Below are positions 34,665-47,829 of a stretch of DNA of 64,000 nucleotides, one piece after another. The notes under the pieces are model-generated. The model worked only from the letters and a program-made list of their open reading frames with translations, had not been told where the DNA came from and searched no databases. Source of the stretch: Rhabdornis inornatus. Lineage: Eukaryota; Chordata; Aves; Passeriformes; Rhabdornithidae. Numbering within the stretch: the first letter of the stretch is position 1; the number at the start of each line of letters is the position of its first letter. The stretch is from NCBI GenBank assembly GCA_013397075.1, contig VWZS01000547.1, positions 1,830,390-1,894,389 on the forward strand, in the 5' to 3' direction. A program made the position numbers and the translations under genes.

Positions 34665-36994
34665 ACCCCCATCCTCGTTAGACAGGCAAGGCTGTTTCCA
34701 CTCCTGGTAATCAGTACAGCTGTAATTCACTGGGAAGGATTCTCTTCTGCACTAACCTTACAAATTATTCTCCTACACCACTGCATCCCCCACTGTCCCA
34801 GAGGCTTTGGGGCACTGTCTGAAGCTCCAGAAGAAATCCCTCTCTCTGCATACCCACAGAGCAGAGAGCACTCCTCACACCGCTGTGCCCTTCCCCTGTG
34901 GAGCACAGCAGTGTGTCTGCCCTCTGTCATTTATCCAGCAGAGTTTTCTAACACCTCTCACTTATTTCCCCATCAGCAGGAGCCCATCCAGGCTGCCAGA
35001 CAGGAGCAGCACTCACTGAAGTGTCAGGCAAAGACTTCGTTTATCCTCCCTTGCTCCTGGCCAGCACACAATTTTTCATTATTGCTTTGGAAAAACAAAA
35101 AATTGCTTTGGAAAAAACAAAAAATCCATTATTGCTTTGGAAAAACAAAAAATCTATCTCGAGCGTGCTGACGTTTCTTCCTATACAAATATTTGGGTTG
35201 TAGTAGCCAAGGGTTGAAATGGAAGATTGTAAATAGAATAGCAGCTATTGGAAATTGTTTCAATTCTCAGGGCAGTTGAGAATAACAGCCCAGAAGTTGT
35301 CACTACAGCTAAAAAATGGAAAGATATTTTTAAAGTATAAATAAAGACATAAGTAAAATGAGTGAGAGAATCTGTGGAGATTTCTGACTTTCAAAGACAA
35401 AGAACATGAAGAACATGTTTCAAAAATTAATCTTCTATTTTTTCTCTAAGGTTTGCCACACAAGCACAGACAAAAAACTACTGGGAAATAGAAAATAAAC
35501 TGGATTTGATAATTGGGATGTAAGTTTCAAATAAATTGCAGGCATTCCTATCCTAAATATAGTGAACTTAAATGCTTTAGGACTTGGGTTCAGATGCTAA
35601 CTGCACAAACTATTACATTAAATGCTGCAGGCTCAGTGGAAATGTAAGATGAATGTAACAGGAAAAGCATTAGGAGTCCAGAGAGTTCTGGAAATGCAGT
35701 AGGGAAAGTATTTTTAAAGGAGCAGAAGAGATACACCTAGTACAATGTGAAGAAACAATGTTCTCAACAGGAACACAGATCTAGCCCAGATCTCTGGATC
35801 TAACCAAGCTGCAGCAGTACCAGACCCACAAGGGAAAGCAGCTGCAAGACAACCTGACTTGTTAAAATTTACTATAAATTTCCTTGTAAACCCTTGCCAC
35901 CCAAAAGCAGCACAAGGTATTTGAGGAATTTTGCATTTGCATCTTTGAGCCCAGAGTATTCACACATGAACCTTACAGAGGAACAGCTGGAACTACTGAA
36001 TTACCCTGGAAACCATCACAGAGAGACCCCAGATCCTCTGTGGTCTCCTCTACACTCCCAGAAGCAATATAATCATTATTTGATTTAGATACACAAAAAA
36101 AGGCAAACTCTTTTCTTCTTATTCATTTTCCAGAGTCTCTGCATTTACTGATTCCAGAGGAGCCAGAATTAGGAGGCAGAAAAAAGACAAATTTTTTTCC
36201 CTGTGTTTTTCTCTCGGCTGACTCAGCAGAAAGGAGCACCACCATTCAGAACACAGGAACCTTTTTTAGAAGATTTTCTCCTCAGAGCCTCTGATCAGAC
36301 ACCTCAGGTGAGGCTGCAAACTGAGCTAACCCAAACAGCACCAGGGCAACCCAGGACTTCCCCTTTGTTTAATGTTATCCTGTCACCCACATGCTGCAAT
36401 TACTGTCTGAAAGCATCCAATTCTGCTGGGAAAATTGCCTTAGGATTGTGAGCCTTCTTTGTGGAAGAGTAGAACTAGCATAAGACAGTCACAGGAACTT
36501 CGACTGGCTGATAACTTGGCCCCAGAAGTCCAAGGTAAAAATGTAGGCTTTACACTGTAAATGTACAAAAGAAATTATTGCAGCAGGTACGTGGACCAAA
36601 TTGGCTAAGATTTTTTTAAATTAGAATTACAGGTGCTGGAGAAATATAAAAGACAGTAATTACATAAATTTAAGGTAACTAAATACTTTCATAAGGAGTA
36701 AAGAAAACATGGGAAGAAAAGAAATTCAAGGATGCTTTTGCAGCACCGGGTCTTGAATGGATGAACTCATGTTCTTAAAGAGCACCAGTGACCCAGGGAC
36801 ACTTCAGTAATGGGAAATTAGCAGTTGTACCACGGTGCACATTCCAGTGAATCCCAGTGCCTTTGATGTGTTCTGAGGCTCAGGCTCAGAAAGTGACCTC
36901 TGGAGACAAAAACATCAGCAGCTCTACGGGACCTAGTGGAATCACCAGAGATGGTGCTCCAAATGCACCAAGCCCTGGACCAGCACAGACAGAT
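34665..36994. other. Non-coding DNA with one long accidental frame
   Basis: The longest open frame of the window (34521-35171 plus, 216 codons) crosses the proposed LTR and the short tandem repeat at 35081-35150. It has no domain, signal peptide or splice context, and is serine/histidine/leucine-rich because of the CT-rich strand bias. It is judged non-coding. 35200-36990 is AT-rich and featureless. Confidence 0.55.
35081..35157 (+). repeat. Three-copy tandem repeat, 21-29 bp units
   Basis: ATTGCTTTGGAAAAACAAAA occurs at 35081, 35102 (one extra A) and 35131. The third copy is separated by an added AATCCATT. This is a short recent-looking local duplication in otherwise single-copy DNA. Confidence 0.9.
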
Positions 36995-37066
36995 CACACA
37001 ATTCACACAATTCACACAATTCACACAATTCACACAATTCACACAATTCACAGAATCCACAGAATG
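36995..37066 (-). repeat. 9-bp tandem tail of the CR1 element
   Basis: Six identical CACACAATT units (36995-37048) are followed by CACAGAATC and CACAGAATG (37049-37066). Read on the minus strand these follow directly after the CR1 3' UTR. They are variants of the CR1 terminal repeat (ATTCTRTG), here in 9-bp form. The outer units are homogeneous for a changed motif (AATTGTGTG), which suggests expansion by slippage. Confidence 0.93.
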
Positions 37067-37984
37067 CCCAGGTTGGAAGAGCCCTTCAAGATCATCGAGT
37101 CCAACCCATGCCCTGACACCTCAACTAAACCATGGCACCCAGTGCCACATCCAGTCTTTTTTTAAACACATCCAGGGATGGTGACTCCACAACCTCCCCG
37201 GGCAGACCATTCCAGTACTTTATCACCCTTTCTGTAAAAAACTTTTTCCTAAGATCCAACCTAAACCTCCCTTGGTGCAGCTTGAGCCTGTGTCCTCTTG
37301 TTCTGTCAGTGCTGCCTGGTGGGAGAGACCAACCCCACCTGAGCACAGCCACCTTTCAGGGAGTTATAGAAAGTGCTAAGGTCACCTCTGAGTCCCCTTT
37401 TCTCCAGGCTAAACAACCCCAGCTCCGTCAGCCATTCCTCACAGGGTTTGTGTTCCAAGCCCCTCACCAGCCTCGGTGCCTCCTCTGGACGCGCTCCAGC
37501 ATCTCAATGTCCTTCCTAAACTGAGGGGACAGAACTGGACACAGCACTCCAGGTGTGGCCTCAGCTGTGCTGAGCACAGGGGGAGAATGACCTCCCTGCT
37601 CCTGCTGGCCACACCATTCCTGATCCAGGCCANACCACCCTCTGGAGCCAGTCATCGAGCCAGTTCTTAACCCAGCCAAGAGTGCTGCTGTCCAAGCCAT
37701 GGGATGCAGCTTTTCCAGGGAATGCTGTGGCAGACAGTGTCAAAGGCCTTGCTGAAGTCCAGGTACACAACATCCACAGCCTTTCCTGCACCCACCGGGG
37801 GTCACCCGGTCATAAAGGGAGACCAGGTTGGTCCAACACGACCTACCCCTCCTAAACCCATGCTGGCTGGGTCTGATACCCTGAACATCCTGGAAATTCT
37901 GCACTTTGTATAAACTGTTCCATTGCCTTACCAGGCACTGAGGTCAGGCTGACTGGCCTATAGTTACCAGCATCCTCCTTACTC
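37000..37984 (-). mobile_element. CR1 LINE copy, 5'-truncated, ORF2 3' half plus UTR
   Basis: Read on the minus strand, the copy begins at 37984 with the 'NYRPVSLTSVPGKAM' part of reverse transcriptase. It passes through FDTVCHSI-like codons and 'AASHGLDSSTLGWVKNWL' (about 37720-37645), then breaks off at 'LQRVV'. It resumes with the post-catalytic region, 'RKDIEMLERVQRR' (about 37525-37487) and 'LTELGLFSLEKRGLRGDL' (about 37436-37383). The best preserved part is RLKLHQGRFRLDLRKKFF then NGLPGEVVESPSLDVFKKRL (37285-37145). The frame closes after 'DVALGAMV' and is followed by a short UTR and the 9-bp tail. The block with the FADD catalytic motif is missing, exactly where the single N (37632) sits. 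Stops and frameshifts elsewhere make it non-functional. It is the least decayed CR1 in the window. Confidence 0.96.
37632..37632. other. Ambiguous base (N)
   Basis: This is the only undetermined base in the window. It lies inside the minus-strand CR1 at the join between reverse-transcriptase codons and the post-catalytic region, so it may mark an assembly join rather than a simple low-quality call. Confidence 0.99.
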
Positions 37985-40900
37985 TATGAGAGTGCATTTC
38001 TTTACTTTGGTCCCATTTTCAGGAATTCTTATTCAGAAAACACGACAGCATTTTGACAACAGCAGGGTCTAAACATGTTTTCAGAATAGCTCAAGGCAGC
38101 AGTTAGGAAAGTTTGAATACTTCTAATCATATAGGTGCTTTGTGTATTCTATCAGGAGGAAATATTTAAGCACAAAGAGGACACCTGTGTTGGGATTGGA
38201 ATTTTGCTTTAAACAACAAAAGGCAACATGGAAAACTGCTAATGCTGTGATCTTCAGCACTCCAGGCAGATGTCAGCTTTGGTGAGCTATTTCCTTCTGC
38301 AAACATCCCGGTCAATGAGCTGTGTTTGGCTAAGTGACTGAACCTGCTCCCGCTCCAGGGACCTGCATCCACTGATTTCTGTCTTTCCAGCTTCATGCTG
38401 GGCCTTGAATAATCTCTCAATGAGAACTTTCAAAATGAGGATGTTCTCAGGCAGTCAATCTCAGCCTGCTTACCCAACCTGCTACATTTTTCTCTGAAAC
38501 AGCACAATTCCAATGATCAGTGACCATATTATTATTATGACCCAATGACATCCTCATGGCACAGGAGCACAGCCCCTGCTATTGACAGCAGGGCTCAAAC
38601 CTCATTTTCCAGCTTTAATACCTGCACTAATCAATGGAAACAATACTCCAGTTATAGCTGCAGCAAATTCCTGGATGTTGTTGGCCTGGTCATTGCACAG
38701 TGGAGTTGGAGAGCCCCCAGCAGGCTGCAAACACAGCCCTATTTTACCTAACAACCCTTAGGGTGCTTTACAGTAGGGCAAATATCAATTTGAATCTAAG
38801 TTTACAGAGACTGGTAGCAGCTACAGAATGAAATATGATTTTATTTTTTTCAGCTGTCTACAGTGCACAGAACACACAGCCTTGGGAAAACATTATGGAT
38901 AAAGTGACTGAGGTGAGATGAAAGTGATTTTTCCAACTAAAGAGATACATTCATTTCCCTTAGATAAATAAAAGTCACAAGTTATGAAAATAGTCTACTC
39001 CTCCAAGAGGGTGTCCTTCTCACAGCCAGTTTATCTTCATACACAACGTTTGCATCTGCAAACCACAGAGATTTTCTTTTAAACTCTTTTAAACAGACAA
39101 AAGTTAAACTCTGTGTCTTTACTGGAAAGTTAGTACCTTGTGAGGCAGCTTTAAAGGCAAGAATCCTGAAATATTAGACATCAACCTCCCAAAGTTACAT
39201 TCCAGAGAATTCAGAAGTTCTGTCATGAAAAATGTGTCACTTTTGTACTGAACTAAACTATACCTTTTATTTGCTTATTACATTTCGTGGCCAAGACTGT
39301 AAGGAAAGTTCTCTAAAATCCATTATTGTGTCTGTCTGGTTTCTCTGTGTTTCTGGCTCTTGCAGGTCACCACTCTACTGATGGCTATTTTTGTCACTAA
39401 TAAAATGCTAGAGAGTTACTAACAACCCAAAAGGACACCAACCCACAGACTTGGATTCCTGCATTTCTTGTTTCTTCCAGATGAATGGAGCAATGGTGCT
39501 GAAAGGGTAAAGACCAAGAGTTTTAATGGAATTCCCAGTGCAACATCAGATACTCCTCAGCCAGCCACAAACTCAGCCAGTTGTACCCTGCAGCTTCACT
39601 GCACTTCTATTCTAACTTCTCCTGGAGTCCCATGACAAAATCTGCTCAAAAGCCATGTTGGCTTAGATGGAGCAGCACCAGATAACAAACTTATGGCACC
39701 TCATTATGATAATACTGAGAAGAGAAAAAACCAAAAAAGAGTGAATTAACAAACATCAAAAACATCCAGTCTGATCACCTTTGAGTAAAGGCCTATATAC
39801 AAAACCCTTCCCTTCCTCAAGAAAGGATCTCTCTATAGGTTGCTCATTTTGTCCTGCCTGTTGTAAAAAAATTAGGAAAGCAGGAAAAAAAAATCACCCA
39901 CTCCCCATCTTCAATTGTCTTTACTCTGAAGGCTCACACAATATATCAATGGAGATTACTTCCAGAAATAGAAAATCTCCCCTAAGGCACTCTTTTCCTC
40001 TTCATATTTTCATATTCACTCAGATGGGATAAAAATGTGCCTGGTATCAAATTAAGACTTTAGGGCTGGGAAACAAATGGTGCCAGATTTAACTGGGGAT
40101 TAGAAAAAAAGACACTTCAAGGTAACAGGAGCATCTGCTACTCCTCATTCAGGAGTGTAACAACTTCAAAACCTAAATGACAGCAATACATGTCATTTTT
40201 GGACTGGCATTTTCACTCACATTTCCTTGTTAATATTGCAATTTTGGCCAACCATAAAGGCAGCATGTTTTATGTTCTTCTTCAAGGTTGGAAAACAGAG
40301 ATGGCAGCCTAGGGGGTAAGAGAGACAAAATCCTCAATATGAAAACACAAATGCTGATGGACAGAATAAAAATAAAACTTCACCATCAGCTGTGACAGGC
40401 TGAGATTTCTCCTGCCCTCTCATGTAGCACAGTTATCCTTGAGTTTTCCACTGTCTCCTCAGTAACCAGGTACTGCTGGGGCAGCATTTATCAGTGTCTC
40501 CTTAGTTTTACTTATGCTGAAAATCAAAAAGGGCTTACTGGTGGTATCTGGATTAAAAATAGCCTGGAACCACGTTAAAGATGATCTGCTGCATCTGTTG
40601 GCAATCATCTGTGTCTTATGAACAGCAACAGACTCAGAAGAAATAAGAACAATAATTTTCTTTGACTTCCCTAATCTGCAGGGTTGAGAAACTGAAACAT
40701 TCTTTTTTTCCTGAGTTTTACATATTCTTGTAACTTCAACATCTAACAAATGACAGATATCCAGCCTGTGATTCAAATAAAACTTTTTTTTTCAGACATT
40801 TACCTATGTTAGCATTTTCCCAAAAATTAAATGGCTAAGAAGACTCGGCTTTAAAAATCACAAGAAAAAAACCTGCAAGCAGTGCTGACAGAAATCCTTT

Positions 40901-43900
40901 CAGCAGCTTCCACTCCAAAACACCACTCACATCAGTCGATGATTATCACAAATAGGTTGATTGACTTCTCATTTTCCAGCAGGTTTGTTTTACTCACACA
41001 CCTTGTTACTGCAGGTGGGGTTTCCCTTTTCCTTTACACACTGCTCATCTTTAGCAATCTTAAGTGCCAGCACTTCTCACTTCTGTGTTTCTTTCAGACC
41101 CAGCTGTGTTGGATCTGTGCAGCACTGGGTAAAATATTCAGCATTTCCTTTCCAGAATCTCTAAAGTTATATTCTACAATGTCTTTCCACAGTTTGCACT
41201 CAAACCTGAGAAATAATTGCAACGTTATAGACTGGGTGAAGAAGACTGGGATATATTAAAAGGAGCTGAAGACCTGTATCCTGAAAGAAACTGTAAATGA
41301 TTCTCTGGAAAGGTTTTACTGTTTGATCAAAATAAGTGATCTAGTGCACAGAACAAAAACTATTTTGTTTTCTTCCCCTTCAAGTTCCCTGATCTCTGCA
41401 AGAGGAGGAATATGCAACAGAGATTTAGGGATGCTAAAGGTGTACAAACCTTCCTGTCTATGTAGGAATAAATGCTTTCCTGCACTGAGGGTCTTTCTTA
41501 TCAGGCAGATGGGAAACCTTACAAATAATGCTTTCAGAAGTGCCTGGATTGTGGAAGTGCAAACTCATTGTTGCTCCAGAGGATCAGAAACTAAGTTTTC
41601 ATGTAATGCTGTGGCCTACTGATGATGACAAAGCTTTTATACTTTGTCTTATATAAGTAGTTAGCCTGAATTCAATTTAGAGGGTTTGCAGTGCATAACT
41701 CAGCCATCAGCTGCATGTTTTCTCTGCTTTATTTGATTTTCTTGTGCAAATCCCATTCACTCAAAGAAGGGAAAAAAACCTATTTACCACTTTTTTTTTT
41801 TCTGGTTAATCATTCCACTTGTGTGTAGACAAATTATAAATCAGTCTGGTGATTTAGACAGAAAAGCCTCTATAGAATTTTTACCTGCATGTACCACAGA
41901 GATGCCTTTGATCAAGGTTTATGAGCAAAGACCTCTTCCCAGGGATGCATGCCAACTCCTTAAAGGAAAATCAATACATTCTGGGAGGGAGCATCTGGAG
42001 GATTAACTTTTGGATTTAACAAAGCATCCCTCACCCAGGGACTCAGGTCTGTTTGAAGCTTCCAGATCTTAAATCACACTTTGAATTTTAGAGTGAGTTT
42101 AATGTGTCCCTAAATGCAAGTCCTAGGAAAGACTTTTTGGAGAAACATTGTCCCAAGAGTTGATAGCCTATGGATTTCCTCTTTTGTTATATCCAGATCC
42201 AGCTGAATTATTTAGTCTTTCCATACAATTATTTCGCAGCAAAATAAAAAATAAAAAGCTCATAGAACTAAAATATTTACCTGCACTACCAGAATTAAAG
42301 CAATTTTTTAACATCAGGTCATTTGTTAATATTGGAATGTCTTTCCTTCCAGTAGGGGAAGTGAATTCTCCTCCTTTTCTAAGGCACCTTCCCCAGTCCA
42401 CCACCTTGATACAGGGCTGAGGAAGTCTAAAAAGGGACAAAATTATGTAACATCTATTGAAACCTCGGTGTTTAAGCTCCCTTCCACCAGAGCTGTAGAA
42501 AAAAAGCAATTTTTATTGAGCTCTGGAATCCAATAATACACTGCAAAGGCTCTGGCACTGCCTTAAGTCATAACTTATGTATGAGTAGGAAGTCAGTTTT
42601 TAAACCATATGGGCTACAAGTTTTTTCCTTTTAATCTAGATTTTAATTTACCTTTTCTGCGGGCAAGAACTTCAGACAAAGGTTGTTACCTAATTAGGTA
42701 TTAAAACCTTGTCTTACTGTCAACAGCAATAAGGCTCCCAAATACATTTGAAGATCTGGAGCAAATTAACTCAGAAATACAAAATCACCTCCTTTCCACT
42801 GAGATTTTAAACCTCACATATCAAGATCACTTTTTAAAATACAGCTTAGATTTCTTAATAATTTAGAATTTATGTATTTATAAGTGAAGCATAAACCATA
42901 TTATTATTAAGTGTTGGCTTAAGACCAACTATTTTGTCTCCTCTGACCAAATACAAAATCCACATGCTGGGTTTGAAAATTCCTTTTGCAAGGGTCTAAT
43001 TTATGGAGATGATTGAATGGCTCACAGCAGCTTGGATCACCCTGTACCTGATGAAACACAGCAACTCAGCCATGCTCTGTGGCAAGGAGTCTGCAATAAT
43101 TGGTTATTCTTCCTGCTGACCCATAAAATACTTCTGCTACAAACACTATGTAATCAAGTTTTATAGTAATGAGCCTTCCCCTAAGAAGAGGCTCCATTTC
43201 ACTGCTGTGAATATCAAACAGCACCGAAAAAAAAAGGTGGTGGTAGGAATTTATCAAAAGGCAGAAGTAGTCCACCCTGTTTTCTCAGCATCAACATGTT
43301 CTACAATTTAAAAACAGGGGGAAAAAAGCTACTGACAGCTTTTTGAGCAATCCCCAGTGAAAATCCTCCACCATGACACCACAGTAATTACAGGGGAAGC
43401 ACAGAACAGGGAACTGTCTCCACAGAGCTGTTACTGAGTTTAGAGAAGTTCTCATCTCAGGGAAAGCAGCCCCTCCCTTGAGGAAAGCACACCCATGGCA
43501 CCATCCCTGCTCTCCTGCACTCTCCCTGACCACGAGCTATTAACTGGGCTCTGGTGGCTACAAAAACCTTCTGCACTTGCCCTCTGTACTCAATTTTGGT
43601 TCATCTCCCTGCAGTGCCTCTCCACTGCAGATTTCAGAGAGATTGTCCATAATATCATCCAAATTCTATGCTGACTCCAAATTGCTTTTCCTTCCAAAAT
43701 GTGCAACAACGAATGCCCCAGGTTATGGAATAAAAGCAAAGAGGCCAAGGAGTGATTATCTGCTGCAGTTATGATGCACACACAAAAGAGGGATACAGGG
43801 AAGTACTTGACTCCAGGTTAGATGAACAGGAAAGAATACTTTATTTACATGACATGTTTATTTAAAGACATCTTGCAATGACTGTGGATTGGACAGTGAT

Positions 43901-44460
43901 ACAAGAACCCTTTTGACTTCATTGGTTTATTAGAATGTCTGTCCATTTTCTCTTCCTCCAAAGAGGAATGCAAACAATTTTCTGTTTATCAGAACAGTGT
44001 GTAAAAAAGTACAAAAGAATGTCCCAGCATCAAAAGGCAAATACTCAAAAGCAACAATTATCAAATGTTCAGAGTCTTTCCAGATGCACTGCCAGTTCCA
44101 GGTTTGGGAATGAGGTACTTTAATTTCCCTTCTTTAATAAAAACCTTCTTGTGTGTGGCAGCCACATGATGCAGTGTCTGTGGAAAGTAGGAGGGCTCCC
44201 CTCAGAAGACACCACGGGTCAGTGAGCTATAAGGGCACAGCAAGTGCAGATCCATAGAAAGAAATGAAATAAAATCAATGCTGCTCCATCAAAGCACAGG
44301 GAGCTGAGAAGCAGAGGCTGCAGCTGCCCCACAGCTGGACTAGAAGCAGAAATATATTTGCTTTAGGTTTGAGGCTTCAGGTTTGAGCGGGATGTGCAGA
44401 GCACTGCTTTACTCTCTGTCCTCACAGCCTCAGGCTGTGCAGTGGGCAGTTATGGACACA

Positions 44461-44503
44461 GCATTCCCATGGAATTCCCATGGATGCATTCCCATGGAAT
44501 TCC
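44461..44503 (+). repeat. 18-bp direct repeat with internal palindromes
   Basis: GCATTCCCATGGAATTCC occurs at 44461-44478 and again, identical, at 44486-44503. Each copy contains the palindromes CCATGG and GGAATTCC. It is a local tandem-type duplication. Confidence 0.9.
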
Positions 44504-46894
44504 ATGCACCCCGCAGCCAGCAGGGGCTGCCTGGGCTCACCTCAGCCTGGCCCAGGTGGCCAACAGGCACCTCCTGCTCTGACAGTCCTGACCCTTCAGT
44601 GGAAGGCACAGCCTGAACTCTGCAGAGTTCATCCGTGACATTTAGTCACTATTTCATTCTGCTTTTAGTTTTCCCTTTTTCCTGAGCCATGAGTTTCTTT
44701 GGCTTTTTCAGAGAAATGATTCAGGGAGGACAGAACAGGCTGGGACAAGGTAAATCCCAGCACAGGGCTGGTGTTCCACACCTGCCCCTCCATCCCATCC
44801 TACTAGAACTGCTCCAGTACCATGCAGGCCAAAGACCAATTCCAGGTGCCACCAGCAACAGGGAATAATGAGAAGCAGCATGCCAGGCTAGGAAAATGGA
44901 AAGGAATGTTATCTCCTGTCTTAGCAAGCCCGGTCTTAGGGCAGAGTTTGGACTTTTGCTGCTCCCTGAGCCTTGAGTGAGCACTGAACACAGCGTGATC
45001 AGACAGGAATGCCAGAGCAAACACGGCCTCTTTGCACAGGGATAATTGGGCACTGATAAACTCCAGCTATTATCACAATGGTCAAGCTCGTGCTAATTAC
45101 ACTGCTCAAAGAAATCCTGCTTAAGAGCAATGTCTTGGGCCTAAAACAGAACTTCAAGAATAACCAGGTGACTCCAGAGCCTCTTTCTTGTCCAGGACAG
45201 GGACAAGAGAGCCAGATTCAGACACTTTTCCAGCATTCCCCAAGTTTAGTCATTTATACACTGTGTGACATTTCCTGCACAAAGGAACCTTGGCTCACAA
45301 GAGCTGATGTGTGGCATTGCTTGGCATACAGATATGCTCACATAGCTGACAGGAATTAAACACACACAGCCCAAACCTGGACCTCCTGCTCTTCAGATGC
45401 CACTCACTGATTACTCTGAAGCTCACCTATCTCTGCCTGGCTTTAATTTAGGATGAATACTGGAGTAAGATTCCACTACATTTCAAAAACAAATCTGGAA
45501 AATAACATTTATTAATGACCATATTTTAGGCAGGGTAAATCTCTAAGAACTCTATAGCCTTAAGTCACAGGGCTTGGGGAAACTGGGATGGAAGCAAGCA
45601 CAGACTTCTTTAATTTGCTGGAGTTTTTAACTGGAATAGTAAAGGGCTCTTCAGTGAATTGTGAATAAGGGAAAGACACAAGTTACATCACTCAACAGCC
45701 TCATGGCTACACAACTGACACCACCTCAGTTTAAAGTCAAGAAGATTTCAAGGAAATTTTTGATTTTTTTTTTCCCCAGAATAGAAGCTCATTTCTCATC
45801 TAACTGCAGTGTCAAATCTGACATTCAGAAATCAGCATATTTAATCCAAAGTGACTTGGAAGCTTATACTACCTCTTTTGATCACCACTCCAAAATTAAG
45901 ATATCAAGACTTACACTGACAGATCTTGTCCACATACTACCCATATATTTTAAGAAAAAGAAGCAGCAAAATCCAGTTAAATCACAGCAGAAAAAGGTAG
46001 CAGTACAGGAAAAAATGCTTTAAATAGCCAAACAAACTTTAAAGCACATTTTCCAGACACAAGAAATAATAGTTTTCTTTAAAAGGCAATTTGTCCATTA
46101 TGATAGAGCCAAGTAAAATTGACACTCATTTTAGCATACTGTACTCAAAAACCACTCTGTCACATGTATTTCTCACTAGAAATGTTATTACTTCTGGATA
46201 CATTAATTCTGGAGTGATTTGCATCACAGCTACAACACAGCATAAAGTTCCAGTATTTATAGGTTAGGAAAAAGCTCTCAGGGCAGCGCTGGATTTTTTT
46301 TTCTTTTCTTCCCAAATATTTCAGAGTCATCATAAGAATCACCTGACTTCCCAGAGCAGCACAACACAGCCTTCATTATTTCAACTAATTCAACAGTGTC
46401 ATAAGTGTTTGCTCAGTGACAGATATGTGGCCAAGAGGAAGATATCAATCAAGCAAATTGATATCATTGCTTACCTTGGAAAGGGACTTGATGCAATTTC
46501 CATTGCAGGCATTAGGGCTGCTGAAGTTCCAGGCATGAACAGATTAGATTTGCAATTACACTGCTCATCTCCATCAGGCAACGAAGCATTTGTGACTCCT
46601 GGTAATTAAATCCCTCTCAAAGCACCCTATCTTTGGATTCCTACAGCAATTTGCAGGGAGTCCCCTCCAAAGCACATTACCAGTGCAATGAAAGGCTATT
46701 TTCATCCCAAGGACTGACGTGAGTTGAATCAACAAGTGCTTCAGTGTTTCTGAAGGAAGTCAGTGGTATCAGGGGCTCGTTAGCAATAATTAGTTTTGCT
46801 CTAAAGATTCATTATCTGGGCCTTGCTATTTGCCAGTGAAAACACAGCCATAGAGGGGAGTTTTCTCTATTCTTAGATTGATAGATAGAGATAT

Positions 46895-46967
46895 ACACTT
46901 ATTTCTGTTTAAATATCTTCTGTTTAAATATCTGTAGTCCCAAGACATAAAAATATCCTTAACTCAG
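46895..46967 (+). repeat. Diverged local duplication, copy 1
   Basis: The block starting ACACTTATTTCTGTTTA and containing TATCTGTAGTCCCAAGAC, then TAAAAATA and CTTAACTCAG, recurs about 880 bases downstream at 47772-47829 with several substitutions. Copy 1 also carries a 13-base internal tandem duplication (CTGTTTAAATATC twice). The two may belong to a longer, old duplicated segment or to an unrecognised dispersed repeat. Confidence 0.7.
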
Positions 46968-47771
46968 TCTCCAACAAATTCAGTGATGGTCATAGCTTGT
47001 TGCAACCCAAAACTGAAAAAATACTACATTTCAAATACATGCCTAATGTTGTCCAGTCTAGGACTCACTGTTGCAGAACAGGAGTTTCCTATTTATATCA
47101 GTTCACATGCAGCACAAGAACGTTTAACTTAATAAATTAACAAACTTGGTCTGAGACATCTTCACAAATGTAGACAACAGGAACTACACAGAGGATGTAG
47201 ATAAAGCACCTCATCAATTATATAAGATTATTTGGTTAGGTCCAGCAGTATTTCCACAAAAAAACTAAATTCAGGGGTGTTTCACATCACTGAAAGAACA
47301 CATGGAATCCTTGAATGTTCTTAGTTAAAAACCAGGGTAGAAAATTGTTTGCCTCCGTGGTATGTGTGTATGATGCACATTCACCATAACTCAACATCCA
47401 CTCCAGTATATTCAGCAGTGTCTATTGCTGCTTCATTATTAGTTTAATATTGACTAATTAGCAGCATTTAGAATGCAGGTGTAGTGTGATGAAATGGCAG
47501 CTGCTGTTCATTCTGTGCAGGTCAAACCCTCAGTGCAGTTCAGCTCCTAGACCACACTGCAGAGCAGAACAAGAGGACCAATTACTTTTGGGTCACACCT
47601 CCTCTGGCAGAGCACTTCAATTACATTTAATTACGTGGTGGTTGCATACCAATGAGTCAAAGCAAGATTTATTATGGTGAAAATATATTTCCATACGTAC
47701 TTTAACATTTTCCAGCTCTTATACACCAGAGATGTAGGATTCAGGCTTTGGCAGCACTTAGTGAAATACCA

Positions 47772-47829
47772 ACACTTATTTCTGTTTAGATATCTGCAGT
47801 CCCATGACCTAAAAATACCTTTAATTCAG
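47772..47829 (+). repeat. Diverged local duplication, copy 2
   Basis: This is the partner of 46895-46967: ACACTTATTTCTGTTTAGAT, then ATCTGCAGTCCCATGACC, then TAAAAATACCTTTAATTCAG. It lacks the 13-base duplication of copy 1, so that was probably gained in copy 1 after the split. Confidence 0.7.

Noticed and set aside
34521..35171. Longest open frame in the window (216 codons, plus)
   Set aside because: No domain, no signal peptide and no splice context. It runs through a CT-biased, possibly LTR-derived block and a short tandem repeat, so it is judged a chance frame.
36857..37184. Repetitive peptide frames (TIH or QFT repeats) on the plus strand
   Set aside because: They are translations of the 9-bp CR1 tail repeat, not a gene.
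40533..40669. Minus-strand exon-like segment within a 105-codon frame, acceptor CTCAACCCTGCAG and donor-like GTAAGC
   Set aside because: The exon side of the donor (CCA) is weak, its phase does not fit the 28.3 kb candidate, and the peptide is not recognised.
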